Positions 1 to 7,628 of a stretch of 34,914 nucleotides of DNA are shown in pieces. Both the position numbers and the translations under genes were made by a program. The notes under the pieces were generated by a model, which did not search any database, had not been told where the DNA came from, and was given only the letters and a program-made list of their open reading frames with translations. Where the stretch lies: contig DATMEB010000010.1 in assembly GCA_035557095.1 (NCBI GenBank), forward strand, positions 1-34,914. The letters are read 5' to 3'. Source of the DNA: JALZDI01 sp035557095 (GTDB taxonomy: Bacteria; Actinomycetota; Actinomycetes; Propionibacteriales; Nocardioidaceae). How positions within the stretch are numbered: position 1 is the first letter of the stretch; every line of letters begins with the position of its first letter.

Positions 1-241
1 CTCAGTACATGCACGTTCAGGCCCCGGCTAGTGAGATTTCACCGTACGGGTATCTGCAACACCGCTGGTCAAGGTGATGGCGTCCGGGCGCTCCTGCGTC
101 GGGTGTACGCAGGGGGTTCCCTTCCGCACGCAGCATCCGCGTGGCGTGGTGGTCAACCGGCCCTCGGTGTCACCTGACCGAAGATTTATCCGCGCCGTGC
201 TGGTCTGTACGCCGAATAGCGACCCACGGGAGGCTGACGCC
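1..241. other. Upstream flank with no recognised gene
   Basis: No recognisable coding region or RNA is seen here. An open frame runs through it into the reductase that starts at 242, but that translation is Cys/Arg/Pro-rich and resembles no family, and the good ribosome-binding site GGGAGG (228-233) marks the real start at 242. The region may contain the promoter of that gene. I could not assign -35/-10 boxes with confidence. Confidence 0.4.
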
Positions 242-805
242 ATGCGGAAACTGACCTTTGGCATGAAACTGAGCCTGGACGGCTACATCGCCGCGCCCGG
301 CGACGACCTCGGCTGGAGCGTGCCAAGCGCCGAGCTGTTCCAGTGGTGGTCCGACCGGGTGGGGGCGACCGGCCTGGCGCTGTATGGGCGCAAACTGTGG
401 GAGACGATGAGTTCCCACTGGCCGACCGCCGCCCAGCAGCCGGGGGCCACACCGGCGGAGATCGAGTTCGCCCGCCGCTGGCAGGATATGCCGAAGGTGG
501 TGTTCTCCTCCACGATCAGCACGGTCGACTGGAACACCCGCCTGGTCACCGGCGACGCGGTCACCGAGATCACCCGACTCAAGGCCGAGGATGGCGGCCC
601 CATGGACATCGGCGGCGCCACACTCGCCGCAGCGGCGATGCGGGCCGGGCTGATCGACGAGTACGTGCTGGCCACCGCACCGGTCTTGGTGGGCAGCGGC
701 ACGCCGTTCTTCACGGCCCTGGACACCTGGGTGAACCTGACCCTGGTGGAGACCCGGACGTTTCCCGACGGCGTGGTCCTGACCAGGTACGAGACCAGGC
801 GCTGA
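242..805 (+). CDS. Dihydrofolate reductase family protein (RibD C-terminal-domain fold)
   Basis: This 187-residue protein is a stand-alone reductase of the RibD_C/DHFR-like fold, common in actinomycetes as a small cytosolic NADPH-dependent oxidoreductase of unknown substrate. The N-terminus has the family's LSLDGYIA motif (residues 10-17). The C-terminal half has the hallmark MDIGGATLAAAAMRAGLIDE stretch followed by APVLVGSGTPFF, which form the nucleotide-binding core and last strands in RibD_C proteins. The start is the ATG at 242, 8 bases after GGGAGG (228-233). A longer open frame reaching back to 74 has no family resemblance in its extra part. It has no operon partner: the next 400 bases hold only a transposase remnant. 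Family assignment is firm. True dihydrofolate reduction is unlikely, since these paralogues are usually uncharacterised, and the substrate cannot be inferred. Confidence 0.85.
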   Translation: MRKLTFGMKLSLDGYIAAPGDDLGWSVPSAELFQWWSDRVGATGLALYGRKLWETMSSHWPTAAQQPGATPAEIEFARRWQDMPKVVFSSTISTVDWNTRLVTGDAVTEITRLKAEDGGPMDIGGATLAAAAMRAGLIDEYVLATAPVLVGSGTPFFTALDTWVNLTLVETRTFPDGVVLTRYETRR

Positions 806-837
806 GTGCCCGACGTCGGATCGGCGCGGGCTTCGGG

Positions 838-1087
838 CCGCCCAAGGATCTCGTGGCGCTGTGCTCTTGGGGCCTCCAGGTCGGCGAAGGGTGGAGCCGC
901 CGCTCCGTCTGCGACAGGCCACCGTCCGGGCCCGGGCAGCGACCGTCCATGCCCGCCTTGCCCGCGTCGACGAACCGGTCCCGCCAGTTCCCCACCGTTG
1001 CCGACGAGACACCGTGCGACGTGCCGCCTCCGCCAGCGACAGCTCACCCTTCAACACCACCAACACGACCTGGATCTGCTCGTCCAC
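838..1087 (-). pseudogene. Degenerate transposase orfA-like HTH remnant
   Basis: On the minus strand a GTG at 1087 opens a reading that begins MDEQIQVVLVVLKGELSLAE and then AARR. The continuation HGVSSATVGNWRDRFVDAGK is in another frame, as if one base were missing near 1016-1018, where RRHGV would be restored. The joined product is a typical helix-turn-helix domain of insertion-sequence transposases, followed by GPDGGLSQTERRL. A second frame change is likely near 890, where the best continuation reads ADLEA. No terminal inverted repeats, DDE catalytic region or target duplication could be found, so this is only the 5' fragment of an element. It was probably inactive before the flanking genes took their present arrangement. 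The exact 3' limit is uncertain. Confidence 0.6.
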
Positions 1088-1192
1088 GGCCACCTGTCGG
1101 ACGGTTTCTGCGATCTGGTCACCCAGACACCCTTCGTGACCGGTCGGCTTCGGACCCTGCCACAAAGTCTGACGCACCTCACCGGTACTCAC

Positions 1193-1208
1193 TCGAACAC
1201 TTGTTCGA
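1193..1208 (+). promoter_or_regulatory. LexA (SOS) box, perfect palindrome
   Basis: The sequence TCGAAC-ACTT-GTTCGA is a perfect 16-base inverted repeat. It matches the actinobacterial LexA operator consensus TCGAAC-N4-GTTCGA as known from mycobacterial and corynebacterial SOS genes. It directly abuts the -10-like TAGACT (1209-1214), so bound LexA would sit in the spacer of the promoter and block it. Confidence 0.85.
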
Positions 1209-1214
1209 TAGACT
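1209..1214 (+). promoter_or_regulatory. -10 element TAGACT of the SOS-box gene
   Basis: TAGACT fits the actinobacterial -10 pattern TAnnnT. Its last base is 6 bases before the ATG at 1221, the spacing expected if transcription starts at the A of the start codon, giving a leaderless mRNA. No clear -35 box is visible. Confidence 0.6.
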
Positions 1215-1220
1215 GGGAGC

Positions 1221-1592
1221 ATGGTTCAGCTCGCAGGTCCGCCGGGGTGGCCGGCGGAGGTGCATCCGCCGGGCGCTCCCGGCTGGGAGGTCACCGCCGA
1301 CCGGTGGCTGCTCGACATCTGTCCGCCGGAGTTCCGGTCGTACGCCGTGCTGCGCCGGCATGTTGTCGTGCTCGCGCGGTTCGCGGCCGTGCAGACCGAG
1401 GCCGCGATCGAGGCCTCTCGGCAGGCGCTGCGCGAGGCGCGCACCAGCCTGCGCGACTACGTCGACCCCGAGACGGTCGAGCGTGCGGTGCAGGCGTGGG
1501 AGCGCGAGATCGCCCGGCTCGGCGCCCGTCGCCGGGCGGTGGACCTGGTCGAGCAGGCGTTGCGCGGCCGGGAGTTCCGGCCGCGTCTGTGA
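1221..1592 (+). CDS. Small uncharacterised protein under LexA control
   Basis: This 123-residue protein of unknown function shows no catalytic or metal-binding motif. It opens with a Pro/Gly-rich segment (residues 1-22), then a compact region with WLLDICPPEFRSYAVLRRH, then a long amphipathic helical stretch rich in Glu, Arg and Ala (about residues 48-117), and ends in FRPRL. No signal peptide or membrane segment is visible. I recall similar short actinobacterial proteins with a PPE(Y/F)R...VLRRH core annotated only as hypothetical, but cannot verify this. The start has no Shine-Dalgarno sequence. Instead a TAGACT -10 lies 6 bases upstream and a perfect LexA box lies just before it, pointing to a leaderless, DNA-damage-induced transcript. 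It lies beside a transposase remnant and is not in an obvious operon, since a separate promoter-like box precedes the next gene. Role in the SOS response is inference from the operator only. Confidence 0.75.
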   Translation: MVQLAGPPGWPAEVHPPGAPGWEVTADRWLLDICPPEFRSYAVLRRHVVVLARFAAVQTEAAIEASRQALREARTSLRDYVDPETVERAVQAWEREIARLGARRRAVDLVEQALRGREFRPRL

Positions 1593-1630
1593 CGGTGGGC
1601 GCCCGTGACCGGTGGCGTCGGCGAGGTCGG

Positions 1631-1636
1631 TAGGGT
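1631..1636 (+). promoter_or_regulatory. -10 element TAGGGT, leaderless type
   Basis: TAGGGT fits TAnnnT and ends 7 bases before the ATG at 1644. This supports that ATG as both transcription and translation start, over an in-frame GTG at 1605. Confidence 0.45.
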
Positions 1637-1643
1637 CCCGCTG

Positions 1644-2645
1644 ATGAGCCGACCGAGGATCAGGCCCAAACGCTGGGTCCCGCCACGCGCCGCGCGTGGT
1701 CACCGCCCGCCGCACCTGCCGCAGATGCGACTGGTCACGGTGCCCGGCTACGGCACCGAGGACGTCCTGGTCGACGACGCCGGACGGGTGATCACGGGCA
1801 CCGAGGACGGTCGCATCTTCCGCATCAGCAGCGACGGGGGCGTCGTCGAGCTGCTGGCCATGACCGGCGGGCGTCCGCTGGGGATCGAGCTGGCACCGGA
1901 CCGGTCACTTGTCGTGTGCGACGCGCGTCGCGGTCTGCTGCGGGTCGACCTGCGCACGGAGTCGGTCGACGTGCTCGTGCGCGAGGTCGACGGCAAGCCG
2001 CTGCGGTTCTGCAACAACGCCGCCGTGGCCGCCGACGGCACCATCTACTTCACCGACTCGACCCGTGACTTCGGCATCGACCACTGGAAGGCCGACCTGC
2101 TCGAGCACAGCCGCACCGGCAGGCTGCTGCGCCGCCGGCCCTCCGGCGAGGTCGACGAGCTCATGCACGGGCTGGCCTTCGCCAACGGGGTCGCGCTGGC
2201 CGCCGACGAGTCCTACGTCGCGGTGGCCGAGACCGGCGCCTACGCCGTACAGCGGCTGTGGCTCACGGGTCACCGGGCGGGCCGGATCGAGCCGCTGGTG
2301 GACGGGCTGCCCGGATTCCCCGACAACATCTCCACCGGCTCCGACGGCCTGATCTGGGTCTCGATCGGGTCGCCACGCGACCGCGTGCTCGACTTCCTGC
2401 TGCCACGCCACCCCCTGCTGCGCGCGCTGGTCTGGCGGCTGCCGGAGGCGCTGCACCCCAAGCCCCGCCGCACGGTCCGGGTGCAGGCCTACGACGACGG
2501 GGGCACGCTGGTCCACGACCTCAACGGCAAGCACGACGAGTTCCACATGGTGACGGGCGTACGCGAGCACGAGGGTCGGGTGTGGGTCGGCAGCCTGCAC
2601 GAGCCACGGGTCGCCGTGATTGGTCCGCTCCCAGCCGGGCCTTAG
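1644..2645 (+). CDS. SMP-30/strictosidine-synthase-like beta-propeller protein
   Basis: This 333-residue protein resembles the six-bladed propellers of the SMP-30/gluconolactonase and strictosidine-synthase-like families, many of which are lactonases or esterases. Diagnostic stretches are GIELAPDRSLVVCDARRGL, the NNAAVAADGTIYFTDST segment, LAFANGVALAADESYVAVAE and GFPDNISTGSDGLIWV, each at the blade positions typical of these proteins. The conserved Asn/Asp residues in FCNN, FANGV and FPDNI are those that usually line the central metal/substrate channel. The N-terminus (residues 1-20) is basic and Pro-rich with no signal peptide, so a cytosolic location is likely. The ATG at 1644 is preferred because a TAGGGT box ends 7 bases upstream. 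An in-frame GTG at 1605 would add 13 unremarkable residues. Substrate cannot be predicted. It is followed by dxs, which has its own -10-like box and ribosome-binding site. Confidence 0.75.
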   Translation: MSRPRIRPKRWVPPRAARGHRPPHLPQMRLVTVPGYGTEDVLVDDAGRVITGTEDGRIFRISSDGGVVELLAMTGGRPLGIELAPDRSLVVCDARRGLLRVDLRTESVDVLVREVDGKPLRFCNNAAVAADGTIYFTDSTRDFGIDHWKADLLEHSRTGRLLRRRPSGEVDELMHGLAFANGVALAADESYVAVAETGAYAVQRLWLTGHRAGRIEPLVDGLPGFPDNISTGSDGLIWVSIGSPRDRVLDFLLPRHPLLRALVWRLPEALHPKPRRTVRVQAYDDGGTLVHDLNGKHDEFHMVTGVREHEGRVWVGSLHEPRVAVIGPLPAGP

Positions 2646-2648
2646 ACT
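2643..2648 (+). promoter_or_regulatory. -10 element TAGACT upstream of dxs
   Basis: TAGACT fits the -10 pattern, and its TAG is also the stop codon of the preceding gene. Transcription would start near 2655, leaving a leader of about 30 bases that contains the dxs ribosome-binding site AGGAGAGGA (2671-2679). Confidence 0.4.
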
Positions 2649-2686
2649 CGGATGCTGACCCCCAGCGACCAGGAGAGGAACAGCCC

Positions 2687-4606
2687 ATGGCGCTGCTCGA
2701 TTCGATCGGCGGGCCGCAGGACCTGCGGGGTCTCGACGACGGCCAGCTCGACGCCCTGGCGCAGGAGATCCGCGACTTCCTGATCGAGAAGGTCTCCCGG
2801 ACCGGCGGCCACCTCGGCCCCAACCTCGGCGTGGTCGAGCTGACGCTGGCGGTCCACCGGGTGTTCGACTCCCCGCGCGACCCGGTGGTGTTCGACACCG
2901 GGCACCAGAGCTACGTGCACAAGATCCTGACCGGGCGGGCCGGTGACTTCGACACCCTGCGACAGGGCGGCGGGCTGTCGGGCTACCCGAGCCGGGCGGA
3001 GTCCGAGCACGACTGGGTGGAGAACTCCCACGCGTCGACGTCGTTGTCGTACGCCGACGGGCTCGCCAAGGCGGCCTCGATCCGCGGTGAGCGCCGGCAC
3101 GTCGTGGCCGTCGTCGGAGACGGCGCTCTGACCGGTGGCATGGCCTGGGAGGCGCTGAACAACATCGCCGGGGGTCAGGACCGTCCGCTGGTGATCGTGG
3201 TCAACGACAACGGCCGCTCCTACACGCCTACCGTCGGAGGCCTGGCCGACCACCTCACCTCGCTGCGCACCGACCCGCGCTACGAGCGGGTCCTCGAGCT
3301 GGTCAAGAACCGGCTGATGCGCACGCGGATGCTCGGGTCCGCGGCCTACGACGTCCTGCATGGCATCAAGAAGGGCCTCAAGGACGTGCTGGCGCCGCAG
3401 GGGCTGTTCGAGGACCTCGGGCTCAAGTACGTCGGCCCCATAGACGGCCACGACCGGGTCGCGGTCGAGGCCGCGCTGGAGCAGGCCAAGGGTTTCGGCG
3501 GGCCGGTGATCGTGCACACGTTCACCCGCAAGGGCATGGGCTACCACGCCGCGGAGTGCCACGAGGCCGACCTGTTCCACTCGCCGGGGCCGTTCGACGT
3601 GGTCACCGGCGAGCAGTCGCCCAAGGGCCGCACCTGGACCGACGAGTTCCGTGACGAGCTGGTGGCGCTGGGCGAGCGGCGCGACGACATCGTCGCGGTC
3701 ACCGCGGCGATGATGCATCCGACGGGGCTCGACGGGTTCGCCGCGCGGTTCCCGGACCGCACGTTCGACGTCGGCATCGCCGAACAGCACGCCGCGACCA
3801 GCGCCGCCGGCATGGCGATGGGTGGGCTGCACCCGGTGATCGCGGTCTACGCGACGTTCCTCAACCGCGCCTTCGACCAGATGCTGCTCGACGTCGCACT
3901 GCACCGGTGCGGTGTGACGTTCGTGCTCGACCGGGCCGGTGTCACCGGCGACGACGGCCCGAGCCACAACGGCATGTGGGACATGTCGGTGCTCCAGGTC
4001 GTGCCCGGCCTGCGGCTGGCCGCACCGCGTGACGGCGTGCGGGTTGGTGAGCTGCTGCGCGAGGCGGCCGAGGTCGACGACGCACCCACCGTGCTGCGGT
4101 TCCCCAAGGGCCCGGTGACCGACGAGATCCCCGCGCTGGAGCGCGTCGGCCGGTCCGACGTCCTCATCCGCGACGGCGAGCCGGAGGTCCTGCTGGTCGG
4201 GGTGGGCGCGATGGTCGCGCCGTGTGTCGAGGTCGCCGAGAAGCTCGCGGCCCAGGGGATCGGAGTCACGCTGGTCGACCCGCGCTGGGTCAAGCCCGTC
4301 GACCCGGCTCTTGTCGACCTGGCCGCCGTCCACCGTCTGGTGGTGACGGTCGAGGACAACCTCCGCGTCGGTGGCTGCGGCGCGACGTTCGCGCAGGCGC
4401 TGGCAGACGCCGAGATCGACACCCCCGTGCGCGTTCACGGGATCCCTCAGGAGTTCCTGGAGCAGGCGAAGCGCGCGGCGATCCTGGAGCGCATCGGGCT
4501 CAACCCCACCGACCTGGTCCGCTCGGTCACCGACGACCTGGCGAGACTGGGTCAGGGTCTTCGGCTGCGCGACCTGCCGGAGCCGCGCGGGAGCGCCACG
4601 GCATAG
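2687..4606 (+). CDS. dxs: 1-deoxy-D-xylulose-5-phosphate synthase
   Basis: DXS condenses pyruvate and glyceraldehyde-3-phosphate to 1-deoxy-D-xylulose 5-phosphate, the first step of the MEP isoprenoid pathway, using thiamine diphosphate and Mg2+. At 639 residues the protein has the usual length. Visible motifs are GHQSYVHKILTGR (GHQ near residue 70), GGGLSGYPSRAESEHD, the thiamine/Mg site GDGALTGGMAWEALNN (about residues 146-161), and in the pyrimidine-binding domain DVGIAEQHAATSAAGMAMGG, whose Glu is the cofactor-activating residue. The C-terminal transketolase domain has the typical DPRWVKPVDPAL and GG(C)GA segments. The start ATG at 2687 follows AGGAGAGGA by 7 bases. A longer open frame upstream overlaps the previous gene and is not coding. 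A TAGACT box at 2643 probably gives dxs its own promoter. No other MEP-pathway gene is in the window. Confidence 0.97.
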   Translation: MALLDSIGGPQDLRGLDDGQLDALAQEIRDFLIEKVSRTGGHLGPNLGVVELTLAVHRVFDSPRDPVVFDTGHQSYVHKILTGRAGDFDTLRQGGGLSGYPSRAESEHDWVENSHASTSLSYADGLAKAASIRGERRHVVAVVGDGALTGGMAWEALNNIAGGQDRPLVIVVNDNGRSYTPTVGGLADHLTSLRTDPRYERVLELVKNRLMRTRMLGSAAYDVLHGIKKGLKDVLAPQGLFEDLGLKYVGPIDGHDRVAVEAALEQAKGFGGPVIVHTFTRKGMGYHAAECHEADLFHSPGPFDVVTGEQSPKGRTWTDEFRDELVALGERRDDIVAVTAAMMHPTGLDGFAARFPDRTFDVGIAEQHAATSAAGMAMGGLHPVIAVYATFLNRAFDQMLLDVALHRCGVTFVLDRAGVTGDDGPSHNGMWDMSVLQVVPGLRLAAPRDGVRVGELLREAAEVDDAPTVLRFPKGPVTDEIPALERVGRSDVLIRDGEPEVLLVGVGAMVAPCVEVAEKLAAQGIGVTLVDPRWVKPVDPALVDLAAVHRLVVTVEDNLRVGGCGATFAQALADAEIDTPVRVHGIPQEFLEQAKRAAILERIGLNPTDLVRSVTDDLARLGQGLRLRDLPEPRGSATA

Positions 4607-4617
4607 CCGACTCGGTC

Positions 4618-4623
4618 TAGGCT
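4618..4623 (+). promoter_or_regulatory. -10 element TAGGCT upstream of the APC permease
   Basis: TAGGCT fits TAnnnT and would start transcription near 4630, giving a leader of about 35 bases with GGAG at 4654-4657 before the ATG at 4665. Confidence 0.35.
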
Positions 4624-4664
4624 GACGGATAGTACGTGCCCGTGTGCCGGATCGGAGTACGCCC

Positions 4665-6149
4665 ATGAGCCTGATGCGGACCAAGTCGGTCGAGCAGTCG
4701 ATCGCGCAGACCGACGAGCCGGACCATCGGCTGAAGAAGGATCTGAGCGCGCTCGACCTCACCGTGTTTGGCGTCGGAGTGACGATTGGCGGCGGCCTGT
4801 TCGTGCTCACCGGCCAGGCGGCCGCCTCCTACGCCGGGCCGGCCATCTCGCTGTCGTTCGTGATCGCCGCGGTGGCGTGTGGTCTGGCCGCCCTGTGCTA
4901 TGCGGAGTTCGCGTCCACCGTGCCGGTGGCAGGGTCGGCGTACACGTTCTCCTACGCGACCGCGGGCGAGCTGGTCGCGTGGATCATCGGCTGGGACCTC
5001 ATCCTCGAGTTCGTGATCGGCGCCGCCGCGGTGGCCGCCGGATGGTCGGAGTACCTGCAGGCCGTGCTCGCCGGTACGGCGCTGGAGATTCCCGCCTCGA
5101 TCGCGAGCACCGACGGCGGTTTCCTGAACCTCCCGGCCGGGCTGCTCGTGCTGGTCCTGACCGGGATCCTGATCGTCGGCATCAAGCTGTCCAGCCGGGT
5201 CAACCTGGTCGCGGTAGCCGTGAAGGCCGGCGTCGCCCTGCTGTTCGTGGTCGCCGGGCTCTTCTACATCAAGAGCTCCAACCTCTCGCCGTTCGTGCCG
5301 CCGGCGCAGCCGGTCGAAGGGACCGGCGGTGGCTTCATGGACGTGCCGCTGGTGCAGTCGCTGTTCGGCCTCGAGCAGCTGGCCTTCGGCTGGGGTGGTG
5401 TCGTCACTGCGGCCGCGATCGTGTTCTTCGCCTTCATCGGGTTCGACGTCGTGGCCACGACGGCCGAGGAGACGCGCAACCCGAAACGCGATGTACCCCT
5501 GGGGATCCTCGGCTCGCTGGCCATCTGCACGACCTTGTACTTCGCCGTCTCGATCGTCCTTACCGGGATGCAGGACTACCGCAACATCGACCCGAACGAC
5601 GCCGCCCCGCTGTCGACCGCGTTCACCAACGTCGGTCTGGAGGCGATGGCCCGCGTGATCGGGATCGGCGCGGCCGTCGGCATCATCGTGGTGGTCATGA
5701 TTCTGCTGCTCGGCCAGACGCGTGTGGCGTTCGCCATGGCCCGCGACGGGCTGCTTCCCCCGGTGTTCGCGAAGGTGCATCCGACCTACCGGACGCCGTA
5801 CGTCGTGACCGCGACCGTGGGGGTCTTCGTGGCCATCATCGCGTCGTTCTTCGGCATCGCCGAGCTCGCCGAGCTGGTCAACATCGGGACGTTGTTCGCG
5901 TTCCTGCTGGTCAGCATCGGGGTCGTGGTGCTGCGGCGTACCCGGCCCGACCTGCCACGCGCCTTCCGAACGCCGCTGGTCCCGTTGGTCCCGATCCTCG
6001 CCGTGGTCATCTGTACCTACCTCATGCTCAACCTCAGCGGAGAGACGTGGGTGCGGTTCCTGCTCTGGATGGCGATCGGGCTGGTGGTCTACTTCGCCTA
6101 CGGCCGGCGTCATAGCCGGCTTGGGCAGCGCCAGGGCGAGGTGGCCTGA
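4665..6149 (+). CDS. APC-superfamily amino acid permease
   Basis: This 494-residue integral membrane protein of the amino acid-polyamine-organocation superfamily is close to the cationic amino acid transporter-like bacterial permeases. About twelve hydrophobic segments can be counted, starting near residue 30. The first contains VFGVGVTIGGGLFVLTG, equivalent to the unwound, substrate-backbone-binding glycine helix (GxGxxxGxG) of the family. A charged ETRNPKRDVPLGI loop after the sixth segment is also typical: the (A)EE(T)xNPxRxxPxGI motif of CAT/YfnA-type members. The chosen ATG at 4665 follows GGAG (4654-4657) by 7 bases. A GTG at 4644 in frame is possible but lacks a ribosome site. It stands alone, with a TAGGCT box upstream, so neighbours give no clue to the substrate. 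Amino acid:proton symport or exchange is the family expectation. Confidence 0.85.
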   Translation: MSLMRTKSVEQSIAQTDEPDHRLKKDLSALDLTVFGVGVTIGGGLFVLTGQAAASYAGPAISLSFVIAAVACGLAALCYAEFASTVPVAGSAYTFSYATAGELVAWIIGWDLILEFVIGAAAVAAGWSEYLQAVLAGTALEIPASIASTDGGFLNLPAGLLVLVLTGILIVGIKLSSRVNLVAVAVKAGVALLFVVAGLFYIKSSNLSPFVPPAQPVEGTGGGFMDVPLVQSLFGLEQLAFGWGGVVTAAAIVFFAFIGFDVVATTAEETRNPKRDVPLGILGSLAICTTLYFAVSIVLTGMQDYRNIDPNDAAPLSTAFTNVGLEAMARVIGIGAAVGIIVVVMILLLGQTRVAFAMARDGLLPPVFAKVHPTYRTPYVVTATVGVFVAIIASFFGIAELAELVNIGTLFAFLLVSIGVVVLRRTRPDLPRAFRTPLVPLVPILAVVICTYLMLNLSGETWVRFLLWMAIGLVVYFAYGRRHSRLGQRQGEVA

Positions 6150-6185
6150 CCCGACCGGGCGGTGGGGTGGCGCCCGCGCGCCGAC

Positions 6186-6191
6186 TAGGCT
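6186..6191 (+). promoter_or_regulatory. -10 element TAGGCT, very short leader
   Basis: TAGGCT ends 11 bases before the ATG at 6203, which predicts a leader of only about 4-5 bases. No Shine-Dalgarno sequence is seen. Confidence 0.4.
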
Positions 6192-6202
6192 TGACGACGT
6201 CT

Positions 6203-7606
6203 ATGAAATCCGCTGACGTCGTCGTGCTCGGCGCCGGGCCGGCCGGCCTGGCAGCCGCATGGCGCGCGGCCAGACGCGGTTTCTCGGTCACCGTGCTCGA
6301 GCGCGCGGACCATGTCGGTGGCATGGCGGCGTCCTTCGACGTCGCGGGCGTGCGCGTCGACCACGGCAGCCACCAGCTGCACCCGTCCATGCCGCGGCGT
6401 CTGCTGCACGACCTGGGCGACCTGCTCGGCGACGACCTGCAGACCCGGCCGCGGCACGGTCGGCTGCGACTCGACGGGTCGTGGGTGTCCTACCCCCTGC
6501 GCGCCACCGAGCTGGCGCGAGCGATGCCGCCGCGGATGGTCGTGGGGATCGCGCGCGACGCGGCCACAGGCCCGTTGCGGCGCGCACGCGCCGACACCTA
6601 CGAGGCGCAGGTCCGGGCAGGTCTCGGCCCGACCGTCTACGACGCCGTGCACGGGCCGTTCGCCCAGAAGCTGTGGGGCCAGCCGGGCTCCCGCATCTCC
6701 GGTGAGCAGGCCCGTCGCCGGGTAAGCGGCAACAGCGCCTGGAAGGTCGCCGGCCGGGTGCTCCGCAAGGGGCGTACGTCGCGCGGCAGCGACCAGGGCA
6801 GGTACTTCCTGTACCCCCGCCGCGGGTTCGGGCAGATCACCGAACGGCTCGCGGAGGCCGCGGTGAAGGCGGGCGCCGAGATCCGCCTCGGCGCCGAGGT
6901 CGACGAGATCATGCCCACGTTCGAGGACGTCCACGTGCACACCCGTGGTGGCCAGCAGGTCGATGCCGGGATCGCGTTCAGCACGCTGCCCCTGACCACG
7001 CTGGGGCGACTCACCAGCCCGGGGCCGTCGATGCAGGCGATCGAGACCGCCGCCGGGCTGCGCTTCCGGGCCATGGTGCTGGTCTACCTGGTGCATTCCG
7101 GCGGTCGCTGGACCGAGTACGACGCGCACTACGTCCCCGGCCTGCACACCCCCGTCAGCCGGATCTCCGAGCCCGCCAACTACCGCGACTCCGCCGACGA
7201 CCCGCGCGACCACTCGGTGGTGTGCGCGGAGATCCCGTGCTCGGTCGGCGACGACCTGTGGAACGCCGGCGACGACGACCTGGCCGGCGTCGTCGAGGAG
7301 GCGCTGGCAGCCACCGACCTGCCGGCGGTACGCCGTACCGGCCTCGCGGTCCGCCGGCTGCCCGCGGTCTACCCCGTCTACGACCTCGGCTACGAGCAGC
7401 GGCTGCAGGGAATCGACAGCTGGGTCTCGACCGTTCCGCAGATTGTGACGTTCGGACGGCTGGGCCTGTTCGCGCACGACAACAGCCACCACGCCATTGC
7501 CGAGGCGTACGAGGCCGTCGACGCGCTGGGACTGGACGGCCGCTTCGACCTCGCGCGCTGGCGGGCGCAGCGCGCCCGCTTCGCCGAGCACGTCGTCGAG
7601 GACTGA
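6203..7606 (+). CDS. FAD-dependent oxidoreductase of the amine-oxidase/protoporphyrinogen-oxidase type
   Basis: This 467-residue flavoprotein has the N-terminal Rossmann dinucleotide fold VVVLGAGPAGLAAAWRAARR (residues 6-25; GxGxxG) followed by VTVLERADHVGG, the ribose-binding acidic residue and second glycine motif of NAD(P)-binding_8/amine oxidase proteins. Other family features are the DHGSHQLHP segment near residue 55 and the FDxxxYxxKxWG-like FAQKLWGQPGSRIS region near residue 155, which recalls UDP-galactopyranose mutase and protoporphyrinogen-oxidase-like proteins. YPRRGFGQITERLAEAAVKA is the usual substrate-domain element. The substrate is not inferable. Similar actinomycete proteins are annotated only as FAD-dependent oxidoreductases. 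No glycan or heme genes are nearby. The ATG at 6203 is chosen over the upstream in-frame GTG at 6167 because residues before it match nothing and a TAGGCT box sits between them. Confidence 0.75.
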   Translation: MKSADVVVLGAGPAGLAAAWRAARRGFSVTVLERADHVGGMAASFDVAGVRVDHGSHQLHPSMPRRLLHDLGDLLGDDLQTRPRHGRLRLDGSWVSYPLRATELARAMPPRMVVGIARDAATGPLRRARADTYEAQVRAGLGPTVYDAVHGPFAQKLWGQPGSRISGEQARRRVSGNSAWKVAGRVLRKGRTSRGSDQGRYFLYPRRGFGQITERLAEAAVKAGAEIRLGAEVDEIMPTFEDVHVHTRGGQQVDAGIAFSTLPLTTLGRLTSPGPSMQAIETAAGLRFRAMVLVYLVHSGGRWTEYDAHYVPGLHTPVSRISEPANYRDSADDPRDHSVVCAEIPCSVGDDLWNAGDDDLAGVVEEALAATDLPAVRRTGLAVRRLPAVYPVYDLGYEQRLQGIDSWVSTVPQIVTFGRLGLFAHDNSHHAIAEAYEAVDALGLDGRFDLARWRAQRARFAEHVVED

Positions 7607-7628
7607 GATTCGAGCACAGGAGTGATCG

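Noticed and set aside
170..1222. 350-codon open frame on the minus strand
   Set aside because: It runs antisense to the reductase gene. Only its short stretch near 1020-1087 resembles a protein family (the transposase remnant), and the rest is low-complexity Gly/Arg/Ala translation typical of shadow frames in GC-rich DNA.
2642..4810. 722-codon open frame on the minus strand opposite dxs
   Set aside because: It is a long shadow frame created by the third-position GC bias. The dxs frame has all family motifs, and the antisense translation matches nothing.
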